DNA of 64,000 nt from Gammaproteobacteria bacterium. GTDB taxonomy: Bacteria; Pseudomonadota; Gammaproteobacteria; Pseudomonadales; Cellvibrionaceae. Below, piece by piece: positions 18,013 through 25,092 of the stretch. A program made the position numbers and the translations under genes. Below the pieces are notes generated by a model. It saw nothing but the letters and a program-made list of their open reading frames with translations, searched no databases and was not told where the DNA came from. The stretch's first letter is position 1. Every line of letters begins with the position of its first letter. The stretch is from contig SEBV01000015.1 of NCBI GenBank assembly GCA_004172865.1, positions 1-64,000 on the forward strand, in the 5' to 3' direction.

Positions 18013-19158
18013 TCAACTAAAAAAATCCAATTGTTCATCACCACGCTTTTTAGTGGCAGGAATGCTAAGCGGCTTGCGGAATTTTGTCGTGTCCAGCCAA
18101 TTAAAACGCGAGCTTCTACCAACGTTCAACCGCCCTACCGCTTTTTCAAAACGCTGACGGATCATATCGGCCCACAGCCCTTCGCCTTTCATACGCGAGC
18201 CGAAACTTGCATCGTAATCTTTGCCACCGCGCATATCGCGAATACGGTTCATAACTCGTTCGGCACGATCTGGAAAGTGGGTGTCGAGCCATTGCTGGAA
18301 TAAGGGATTAACCTCCCAAGGTAAACGCAAAATGGTATAGCCGGCGCAGGTTGCTCCGGCATCGAACGCAGCCGTTATGATTTTCTCCATATCGTGATCT
18401 GTAACGAAGGGAATAATTGGCGCGACGCTGACTGATACTGGAATACCTGCGTTCGACAAGCGCCGAATTGTTTCAAGGCGACGGGTTGGTGAAGCCGCGC
18501 GCGGCTCTAATGTACGAGAAATGCTGTGATCCAGAGTAGTGATGGTAACGGCCGCAACGACCAGCTGGTCCTTTGCCATATCCGCGAGGATATCTATATC
18601 GCGTTCGATAAGTGAGGATTTGGTAATCAAACCAACCGGATGTTTACACTCACGCAAAACCTCTAACACTTGTCGCGTGAGCATAAGCTTACGTTCGCAG
18701 GGTTGATAAGCATCTGTATTAACGCCCAGCGCGATAGAACTTGGTATATAAGAAGGAGCCGCGAACTCACGGCGCAGCAATTCCGCCGCATTTACCTTTG
18801 CGTATAACCGAGTTTCAAAATCCAGCCCGGGAGACAGACCAAGATAGGCGTGAGTAGGTCGCGCAAAACAATATATGCAGCCATGTTCACAGCCACGATA
18901 GGGATTTAGCGAGACACTAAAGGGTAAATCCGGGGATTGATTGCGTGTAAGGATAGTTTTAGCGATCTCATGAGTAACTTGTGTTGAGGCATTAGGCTTT
19001 TCTTCATCGTCCTGCCACCAGCCATCATCAATCACTTCCGTTATTTGCGTTTCAAAGCGCCCAGCTAAATTGCTAACAGCACCACGACCTTTTACGGCTT
19101 TATTAGGTGCGACTATCCAGGGATCGGGGGAGACAAAATCATCATCAGACGCAGTCAT
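18013..19158 (-). CDS. PA0069-family radical SAM protein (spore-photoproduct-lyase-like)
   Basis: Radical SAM enzyme with the 4Fe-4S motif CEHGCIYC (Cys 90, 94 and 97 from the ATG used here) preceded by NPYRG and followed by FARPTHAYLG, the SPL/PA0069 family signature. It is related to spore photoproduct lyase, but the reaction of the PA0069 branch is not established; a role in DNA-damage response is inferred from its promoter. I prefer ATG 19156-19158 (MTASDDDF); the longer frame starts at 19185 inside a LexA-like box and lacks a ribosome site. The start codon abuts a 50-bp near-palindrome that contains the SOS box. Length 381 residues, intact. I recall PA0069 as part of the P. aeruginosa LexA regulon, which fits. 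Confidence 0.88.
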   Translation of the reverse strand: MTASDDDFVSPDPWIVAPNKAVKGRGAVSNLAGRFETQITEVIDDGWWQDDEEKPNASTQVTHEIAKTILTRNQSPDLPFSVSLNPYRGCEHGCIYCFARPTHAYLGLSPGLDFETRLYAKVNAAELLRREFAAPSYIPSSIALGVNTDAYQPCERKLMLTRQVLEVLRECKHPVGLITKSSLIERDIDILADMAKDQLVVAAVTITTLDHSISRTLEPRAASPTRRLETIRRLSNAGIPVSVSVAPIIPFVTDHDMEKIITAAFDAGATCAGYTILRLPWEVNPLFQQWLDTHFPDRAERVMNRIRDMRGGKDYDASFGSRMKGEGLWADMIRQRFEKAVGRLNVGRSSRFNWLDTTKFRKPLSIPATKKRGDEQLDFFS

Positions 19159-19206
19159 AAATACCACACAAAACTGTTTATACATACAGTATTGTGTGGT
19201 ATTTAT
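19157..19206 (-). promoter_or_regulatory. LexA/SOS-like box within a 50-bp near-perfect palindrome
   Basis: The core CTGT-TTATACAT-ACAG at 19174-19189 matches the gammaproteobacterial LexA box CTGT-N8-ACAG. It is nested in an extended inverted repeat: arms 19157-19171 and 19192-19206 are 15-bp perfect complements (ATAAATACCACACAA and its reverse complement), then one A/A mismatch, then ACTGT/ACAGT around an 8-nt centre. The 3' arm runs into the ATG of the radical SAM gene, so it could be both operator DNA and a mRNA hairpin near the ribosome site. Confidence 0.85.
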
Positions 19207-19234
19207 AGTCCACTGACAAGGGATTTTAAGTAGT

Positions 19235-19678
19235 TTATTTTTGATCAGAGGTAGATGGGAAAGGATAAAAAATCAATGTCTGCTGACTATCATCATGTTG
19301 ATCTCGGGCCTGAATCTCAGGTTTACCATCTAAAGGATTAAGATCAGCTAGCGTAGCTGCATCGAGCCCTTCTTCACGGTCAATATCACGCTCACTGACA
19401 ATAGTAAAATGTTGATTGTACGTCTCGCCTAATCCATTTTCTGACGGTGACAAAGCACCTCCCTCATTAACCAGTGATTCAGGTGACAAATCATCATTAG
19501 TTGATTTCATGTCAAATTTAACAGAACTTCTCGGACTAAAATCTGTAGCGACTGGCGTAAGATCAGCTAACGAAGATTTTACATCTGTCGTAAAATCAGG
19601 CTCACCTCTATTTTCAAGTAGTTCATAATTTTTTTCCAATGGACTAATTATCGGTACGCGTTGGGACTGACTTTTCAT
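19235..19678 (-). CDS. Acidic hypothetical protein, paralogue of the protein at 35037
   Basis: A 147-residue hydrophilic, Asp/Glu/Ser-rich, probably disordered protein with no enzyme motif. It shares the blocks DDLSPE(S/T)L(V/I)NE, TIV.E..I, GLD.A.L and PLDGKP with the protein at 35037-35441, in the same order, so the two are paralogues about 16 kb apart. GAGGAA lies about 8 nt before ATG 19676-19678. It neighbours other small hydrophilic stress-type genes. Function unknown; the motif set was not recognised as a named domain. Confidence 0.75.
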   Translation of the reverse strand: MKSQSQRVPIISPLEKNYELLENRGEPDFTTDVKSSLADLTPVATDFSPRSSVKFDMKSTNDDLSPESLVNEGGALSPSENGLGETYNQHFTIVSERDIDREEGLDAATLADLNPLDGKPEIQARDQHDDSQQTLIFYPFPSTSDQK

Positions 19679-19755
19679 TACTGGTTCCTCATAACTGCAT
19701 AAATTTGTCTCTTAAATAGCCAGCTATATTTTATCAACATAGCTGGCTATAAAAT

Positions 19756-19926
19756 TTATTCCTCACCGCTACCATGACGTGCCTCATGACTACGATGACC
19801 AGCACCCACTGCCCGGCCGGCATCTTTTTTCAAATTACCACTTACCGCACCATTACCTTTTTTACCGGCTTCAGAAACACGTTCAGATTGCTCAGAAAAG
19901 TTTTTACTCGTTTTTTTACTAGTCAT
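19756..19926 (-). CDS. Small basic hydrophilic stress-type protein
   Basis: A 56-residue Lys/Gly/Ser-rich protein (MTSKKTSKNF..., ending RSHEARHGSGEE), likely unstructured. Its SEAGKKGNGAVSG and KKDAGRAVGAG segments loosely recall small KGG-type stress proteins, but the KGG repeat itself is absent. ATG 19924-19926 is chosen because GAGGAT lies 8 nt upstream; an in-frame upstream TTG would place this ribosome site inside the gene. Probably co-regulated with its neighbours, not proven. Confidence 0.6.
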   Translation of the reverse strand: MTSKKTSKNFSEQSERVSEAGKKGNGAVSGNLKKDAGRAVGAGHRSHEARHGSGEE

Positions 19927-20325
19927 TTTCAAAATCCTCAATGATTAAGTGAGCTTATTAATAAGCTCTTCATAGTAGGTGACTTAAGAATTTTAAAAAA
20001 AGTTCAATTTAATTGAGAGATTTAAAGTAGTACTTACAAAAATTCGCAAAATTTACAACGCATATAGGTGCGCTAGTTCAAGACCTGCATTCGATGTCAC
20101 TTATTACCGCATTATTAAAAATAAAATCAGTTCAGAATATTTTTATTTTCTGAAAATTAATTTGAACTTATGGAAAATAGTTCTATCACACTTAACGATA
20201 CTTGCTGTTGGTACTGCAAAATCCTGTACGGTTGCGTACAGATAGAGGTTAAAAATTTACGTAAATTAAAATTGTAAGACGGTAACTAAATTTTTAACTT
20301 AACTAGTACTTTGGAGTGAAAAATT
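19927..20325. other. Intergenic region upstream of the PRC-barrel gene
   Basis: About 399 bp between divergent small genes. It is AT-rich with no open frame. The only clear element is the inverted repeat at 20224-20241. The last 20 bp hold the ribosome site TTGGAGTG of the PRC-barrel gene. Confidence 0.5.
20224..20241. promoter_or_regulatory. 18-bp inverted repeat, operator-like
   Basis: CTGTACG (20224-20230), GTTG, CGTACAG (20235-20241): perfect 7-bp arms, about 85 bp before the PRC-barrel start. The CTGT...ACAG ends resemble a SOS box, but the spacer is 10 nt not 8, so LexA is unlikely; a different dimeric regulator is possible. Confidence 0.45.
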
Positions 20326-20742
20326 ATGAACTACGAAACTAGAGATACATACGGCATTTACAAAAACGAAAATCATTCTGGCCCAGGCCCACGCTTGATG
20401 GGGGCTGACACACTGAATGGAAATGATGTTTATAACACCGCAGAAGAAGATCTTGGTGACATCAAAGAAATTATGTTGGATGTCGCGTCAGGAAAGGTAG
20501 CTTACGCAGTACTTTCATTCGGAGGCGTTTTAGGATTAGGCGAAAAACTTTTCGCGGTACCTTGGACGTCCCTGAAATTAGATACTGCTAACAAGCGTTT
20601 TATTTTAGACGTTAGCAAAGAACGCCTTGAAAACGCACCTGGTTTTGACAAAGATGACTGGCCTGATATGACTGACCGTAATTGGGTGGACAGTATTAAC
20701 AACTTTTATGACAACGACGCCTATAACAGACGTCAACACTAA
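20326..20742 (+). CDS. PRC-barrel domain protein
   Basis: A 138-residue protein with a PRC-barrel domain at about residues 22-95: RLMGADTLNGNDVYN, EDLGDIKEIMLDVASGKVAYAVLSFGGVLGLGEKLFAVPW. PRC-barrels bind partners in photosynthetic reaction centres, RimM and many stress proteins. The C-terminal part ENAPGFDKDDWPDMTDRNW matches the standalone stress-related PRC family. Strong ribosome site TTGGAGTG before the ATG, and a terminator 32 nt past the stop. Single-gene unit. Confidence 0.9.
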   Translation: MNYETRDTYGIYKNENHSGPGPRLMGADTLNGNDVYNTAEEDLGDIKEIMLDVASGKVAYAVLSFGGVLGLGEKLFAVPWTSLKLDTANKRFILDVSKERLENAPGFDKDDWPDMTDRNWVDSINNFYDNDAYNRRQH

Positions 20743-20773
20743 TTCCCGCTAGCGCTATACCCTCAATCCCCTT

Positions 20774-20795
20774 AGCCGCCTTGTGCGGCTTTTTT
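20774..20795 (+). terminator. Rho-independent terminator after the PRC-barrel gene
   Basis: Stem AGCCGC (20774-20779) and GCGGCT (20785-20790), loop CTTGT, followed by T-tract. Confidence 0.85.
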
Positions 20796-20828
20796 ATTCT
20801 TAATGCATTAAGCGCACACACTCGCAAA

Positions 20829-20844
20829 CTGTATCCATAACCAG
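20829..20844 (+). promoter_or_regulatory. Degenerate LexA-like box upstream of FAN1 gene
   Basis: CTGT-ATCCATAA-CCAG, with flanking A and TA as in consensus boxes; one mismatch (CCAG for ACAG). It lies 38 nt before the FAN1-like start codon, a plausible operator position. Single-mismatch boxes occur by chance, so this is tentative. Confidence 0.4.
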
Positions 20845-20882
20845 TATTATAGACAGATGATTTATATAGCTGGACATAACGA

Positions 20883-22550
20883 ATGCCGGACTCCACACCT
20901 ACCACTCCTGAAATAGCGCCAGATTACTACCTCACTAATTTTCAATGTTTAGTGAATTGGGTTGCTGCACGTTATGAAGATTTATTAAGTGCGGAAGAAC
21001 TGCAGTTTATTACGCAATTTCATAATCTTAATCATGGCGGCCAATGCTTATTTGTGCGTTTGTCCAGCCGCAAAGGAAATTTATTTCGGGCGGATAAACT
21101 GCGCTATACAGAAATAGATTCAGTAGAAGTAGCTGCATACAATTTGGTTAAAAATAATTTATTGGAAATGGAGTCGCTTTTAACGCTTCAAGAAGTATCC
21201 AGCCTACTAACAAAAGTGGAGCTGTTAGGTCTATTCCGCGAAGAATTAAGCGCGCATAAAAGCCAGCGAAAAGAAGTTCTTATTCAATTGCTCGGTGAAA
21301 AATATCAGGAAGAATTGACTTGGCAAGATTGGACACAAAACCAATTCAGCCAAGTTTATCGTTTAGGCACGCAACAAATCATCGATAATTTTTTATTATT
21401 ATTTTTTGGTAATTCCTATCAGGATCTAACTGAATTTGTACTGCAAGATCTGGGTTTATATCGCTACGAAAATTATGTAATAGACCGTCAGCACCGAATT
21501 TTTAAAAGTCGCGCTGAGCTAGAGGAATATCAACATCTTATTGAAATACGCGAGCAATTAGCTAATGCAAGCGAGCTTGAGGAGCTGATTGCAATTGCGG
21601 AACAAATACCTGCATCTTTATCTACTTCAGCACTGGAACACCGACGTGCGCGCTTATGCAATCAACTAGCTTATGAATTTGAACGATGGGATCAGCACGC
21701 CATTGCCGTAAGCCTTTATCAACAAAGTCATTTGCCGCCTGCGCGGGAACGACAAGTGCGATTACTGGAAAAACAAAGAGATTACGCAAAAGCGTGGCAT
21801 CTGTTAAGTGAAATATTAGCAAATCCTATTAACGAACATGAATTACAAGTTGCCGAGCGCATGGCGCCGCGTCTCGCCAAAAAAGCGAGCATTGCTTTTG
21901 ATAAAAAACGCGGCTCATCAATTACTGAAAAGTATTTGATTCTGCCTAGAATTGCCGACGAAAATGGAAATCAGTTTTATGTAGAAGAAATTGTTCGACG
22001 ACATATAGATTCTGAAAATTCGCCCTGCTTTTACGTGGAAAATCAATTGCTCAGTAGTCTATTTGGATTGTGGTTATGGCCAGAAATGTTTCGTAGCCGT
22101 GAAGGCGCCTTTGCAAATCCCTTTCAAGCTACACCGCTGGATATGTACGACTCCACTTTTATGACAAATCGCCCGCAAATAAAAATTTTATGGCAATTAT
22201 TTGAAGATGATTCGCATCGTGAACATATTCGCAATATCTGGCAGCAAAAAAATGGCATCACTAACCATTTCGTTAACTGGAGTTTTATAGATGAGAAAAC
22301 TCTGGAGCTAGCACTCGCCTGCATCCCAGCGCGTCATTTAAAACTTATCTTTGAAAGGCTTTTATTTGACATCAAAAATAATCGCAGTGGTTTGCCAGAC
22401 TTGATTCAATTCTTTCCCGAAACGCAAAGCTATTGCATGATTGAAGTAAAAGGCCCCGGTGACCGCATTCAGGATAATCAGAAGCGCTGGCTGGATTTCT
22501 TTTTAAAACATGAAATTCCAGCTGAGGTTGTGTATGTCAGCTGGCAGTGA
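20883..22550 (+). CDS. FAN1-like VRR-NUC domain structure-specific nuclease
   Basis: Bacterial homologue of FAN1, which incises DNA near interstrand crosslinks and 5' flaps. The 555-residue length fits bacterial FAN1. N-terminal SAP-like region and central TPR-like helical part precede the C-terminal VRR-NUC domain, where RSGLPDLIQF provides the PD, and MIEVKGPGDRIQDNQKRW provides the (D/E)VK and downstream conserved Gln: all catalytic residues present. It overlaps the next gene (nuclease-helicase) by 17 bp, so both are translated from one mRNA. A degenerate SOS-like box is 38 nt upstream. Start ATG 20883 has only a TGGA ribosome site. Confidence 0.9.
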   Translation: MPDSTPTTPEIAPDYYLTNFQCLVNWVAARYEDLLSAEELQFITQFHNLNHGGQCLFVRLSSRKGNLFRADKLRYTEIDSVEVAAYNLVKNNLLEMESLLTLQEVSSLLTKVELLGLFREELSAHKSQRKEVLIQLLGEKYQEELTWQDWTQNQFSQVYRLGTQQIIDNFLLLFFGNSYQDLTEFVLQDLGLYRYENYVIDRQHRIFKSRAELEEYQHLIEIREQLANASELEELIAIAEQIPASLSTSALEHRRARLCNQLAYEFERWDQHAIAVSLYQQSHLPPARERQVRLLEKQRDYAKAWHLLSEILANPINEHELQVAERMAPRLAKKASIAFDKKRGSSITEKYLILPRIADENGNQFYVEEIVRRHIDSENSPCFYVENQLLSSLFGLWLWPEMFRSREGAFANPFQATPLDMYDSTFMTNRPQIKILWQLFEDDSHREHIRNIWQQKNGITNHFVNWSFIDEKTLELALACIPARHLKLIFERLLFDIKNNRSGLPDLIQFFPETQSYCMIEVKGPGDRIQDNQKRWLDFFLKHEIPAEVVYVSWQ

Positions 22551-24840
22551 ATCTATACGCAGCACTTTGAAAAAAAACGCAGCGCGACCTATTGCCGTTA
22601 AAACATTGGTTGAGTTCGCAGCAAAATCCGGCAGTCTAGATAGACGATTCACTCCCTCACCCACCGCTCAAGAAGGTATTGAAGGCCACAAACGCGTGAC
22701 GTCAAATCGCCCCGATTCTTATCAAACTGAAGTTAGCTTCAGTATTGAATACGGTGGATTAATTTTTCGCGGCCGCGCCGATGGTTACTCACCAGACAAA
22801 CATTGCATTGAAGAAATTAAAACCTTTTATGGCGACGTAGATGCAATTCCTGAAAACCACCGCGAATTGCATTGGGCGCAGGCGAAATGTTATGGCTGGA
22901 TGTTGTGTGAAAAATCCGGCTGCGAATATGTAAATGTCGCCATTATTTATTTTCATTTAGGCGATCAAAAAGAATATCGCTTCGAACAAGCATGGAGTGC
23001 AGAAGAGTTAAAAAGCTATTGCGAAGCCTTGGCAGAAAAATATTGCAGATGGCAAGCAAAAATTGATGCGCGATTGCACCAGCTTAACGTCTGGATTGAA
23101 CAGCTCCAATTTCCCTACGGCGCCATGCACGCGTCGCAACGGGTAATGGCTGAGGCCGTTTATAAAGCAGCCGCAACCGGCCGAGTTGTTTTGGCCGAAG
23201 CGCCTACAGGCACGGGTAAAACCTTGGCAGGTTTATTTCCCGCCATAAAATCCATAGCACATACGCCGGTCAATAAAATTTTCTATCTCACAGCAAAAAC
23301 TACAGGTAAACAATTAGCACTGGAAAATATTGCATTAATTGCAAGCGATAAAACACCGCTGCGAACTCTGGAATTAACCGCGCAAGAAAAAGCCTGTTTA
23401 CAACCCGATAAACTTTGTAATGGCGACTCTTGTATTTATGCGTTTGATTTCTATAAAAAACTTGAAGCTGCGCGCGCAGCTGCTTGTAACCAACCCATTT
23501 TAGATAAGCAAGTGTTTAAACAGCTCGCATACCAATTTGAAATTTGCCCCTTCTATCTCAGCATGGAAATGAGCCGTTGGACTGACATTGTAGTTGCCGA
23601 TGTTAATTATTATTTTGATGGCACTCCCTTGTTGCTGGGTTTGACCGCCGAATTTAACTGGAAGCCTTATCTATTGGTGGATGAAAGCCATAATCTTATT
23701 GATCGTGGGAGACAAATGTATTCGGCAGAATTAAATCGCGGAGATTTATTGAGCGCAAAAAAGCACGCGCCTACAAGCATAAAAAAATCTTTAACTCGCA
23801 TCAATAAATATTGGCTAGAGCTAATAAAAAAACTGCCTGATGCGCCCTTAGCTTTAATCAATGCAATGCCAGACAAATTCACCTTAGCGTTGCTTGAATT
23901 TACTAACGATTATATTGCGTTTTTGCAGAAAAACCCTGAGCACCCAGTTCAGCACACCAGCGCGCAGGAATTCTTTTTTGCGGCGTTAAATTACCAAAAA
24001 GTCATTGATGTATTACATGATGATTTTTGCATAGATATGCAGAATCTGAATTCCAAAGAAGAAATTCTTACCTTGCGCAATTTAATTCCAGCACAACTAT
24101 TAGCACAACGACTCTACTTCGCCCACTGCGCTTGTTTTTTCTCGGCCACTTTGCATCCTCCGTATTATTATCAAACCTTGCTAGGATTGCCCGACAATAG
24201 TGTGCACATTAAAGTGCCCTCGCCTTTTAGTCAGGATCAACTCACGGTAAAAATCGCGCATAAACTATCTACGCGATTTAAAGATCGTACAGCGGCTATT
24301 AATCCGATTTGCAAAATTATTCAGGAACAAATTAATAGTGAGCCAGGTAATGCTTTGGTGTTTTTCTCAAGTTATGACTTTTTGCAAAAAGTAGAAATCG
24401 AACTTCGCAAACAGCTGAGCGAGCAGGATGTAAAATTTATTGTGCAATCACGTCGCATGAGTGAGCAAGATCGACAAGAATTTATTGATCAATTTAGCCA
24501 CCACAATAACTTATTAGGATTAGCTGTGCTTGGTGGTGCATTCAGTGAAGGGATTGATCTTTCCGGCGACGCGCTAAAAGGTGTTTTTATAGCGACATTG
24601 GGATTACCGCAAGTGAACCCCGTAACCGAGCATCTACGAATTGTAATGCAAGAAAAATTTCAACAAGGTTATGATTTCACCTACATATTCCCCGGAATAC
24701 AAAAAGTTATTCAAGCGGCTGGACGAGTTATTCGTACCAAAAAAGATACAGGCTATTTATGGCTGTTGGATGAACGGTTTGCGCAAAAAGATATTAAAAA
24801 ATTATTGCCTGACTGGTGGAGAATTAGCGAATCAAATTAG
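22534..24840 (+). CDS. DinG/XPD-type Fe-S helicase with N-terminal PD-(D/E)XK nuclease region
   Basis: A 768-residue superfamily-2 helicase. Residues about 1-200 hold a RecB/Cas4-like nuclease pattern: GRADGY (Asp), IEEIKTF (E-x-K) and a later AQAKCYGW (Q-x3-Y). Walker A TGTGKT is at about 226, then a cysteine-rich insert (KACLQ, DKLCNG, DSCIYA, AAACN, EICPFY) that fits the XPD/DinG 4Fe-4S domain, the DEAH-like LLVDESHNL at about 380, and motif VI AAGRVIRT at about 730. I prefer ATG 22534 (MSAGSES), with GAGG six nucleotides upstream, over the ATG at 22510. Overlap with FAN1 implies coupled synthesis and joint DNA-repair function. Both nuclease and helicase parts appear intact. Confidence 0.88.
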   Translation: MSAGSESIRSTLKKNAARPIAVKTLVEFAAKSGSLDRRFTPSPTAQEGIEGHKRVTSNRPDSYQTEVSFSIEYGGLIFRGRADGYSPDKHCIEEIKTFYGDVDAIPENHRELHWAQAKCYGWMLCEKSGCEYVNVAIIYFHLGDQKEYRFEQAWSAEELKSYCEALAEKYCRWQAKIDARLHQLNVWIEQLQFPYGAMHASQRVMAEAVYKAAATGRVVLAEAPTGTGKTLAGLFPAIKSIAHTPVNKIFYLTAKTTGKQLALENIALIASDKTPLRTLELTAQEKACLQPDKLCNGDSCIYAFDFYKKLEAARAAACNQPILDKQVFKQLAYQFEICPFYLSMEMSRWTDIVVADVNYYFDGTPLLLGLTAEFNWKPYLLVDESHNLIDRGRQMYSAELNRGDLLSAKKHAPTSIKKSLTRINKYWLELIKKLPDAPLALINAMPDKFTLALLEFTNDYIAFLQKNPEHPVQHTSAQEFFFAALNYQKVIDVLHDDFCIDMQNLNSKEEILTLRNLIPAQLLAQRLYFAHCACFFSATLHPPYYYQTLLGLPDNSVHIKVPSPFSQDQLTVKIAHKLSTRFKDRTAAINPICKIIQEQINSEPGNALVFFSSYDFLQKVEIELRKQLSEQDVKFIVQSRRMSEQDRQEFIDQFSHHNNLLGLAVLGGAFSEGIDLSGDALKGVFIATLGLPQVNPVTEHLRIVMQEKFQQGYDFTYIFPGIQKVIQAAGRVIRTKKDTGYLWLLDERFAQKDIKKLLPDWWRISESN

Positions 24841-25092
24841 TACTTTTCACGGTCATCCGGGTTATTTTTGGGGCGGATTCATCCTTATAATTGGTAATGC
24901 CAGCAACTGATCTAACGTCAATATATGAACACACTAAGTATCAAGTACGTGTCTGATTAAGAAACAATCCATATCAAATAGAATCCTAACAAGCTGCCAT
25001 AGCGTTATTTCCGCAATTGTCACTAAAGCGTTTACACTAGCCTTCTGCTCTTCCAGTAACCGTCGTCTCTTATAGTGATATCAGGATATTTA

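Noticed and set aside
20224-20241. Second LexA box
   Set aside because: The CTGT and ACAG half-sites are 10 nt apart; LexA requires 8. Kept only as a generic operator candidate.
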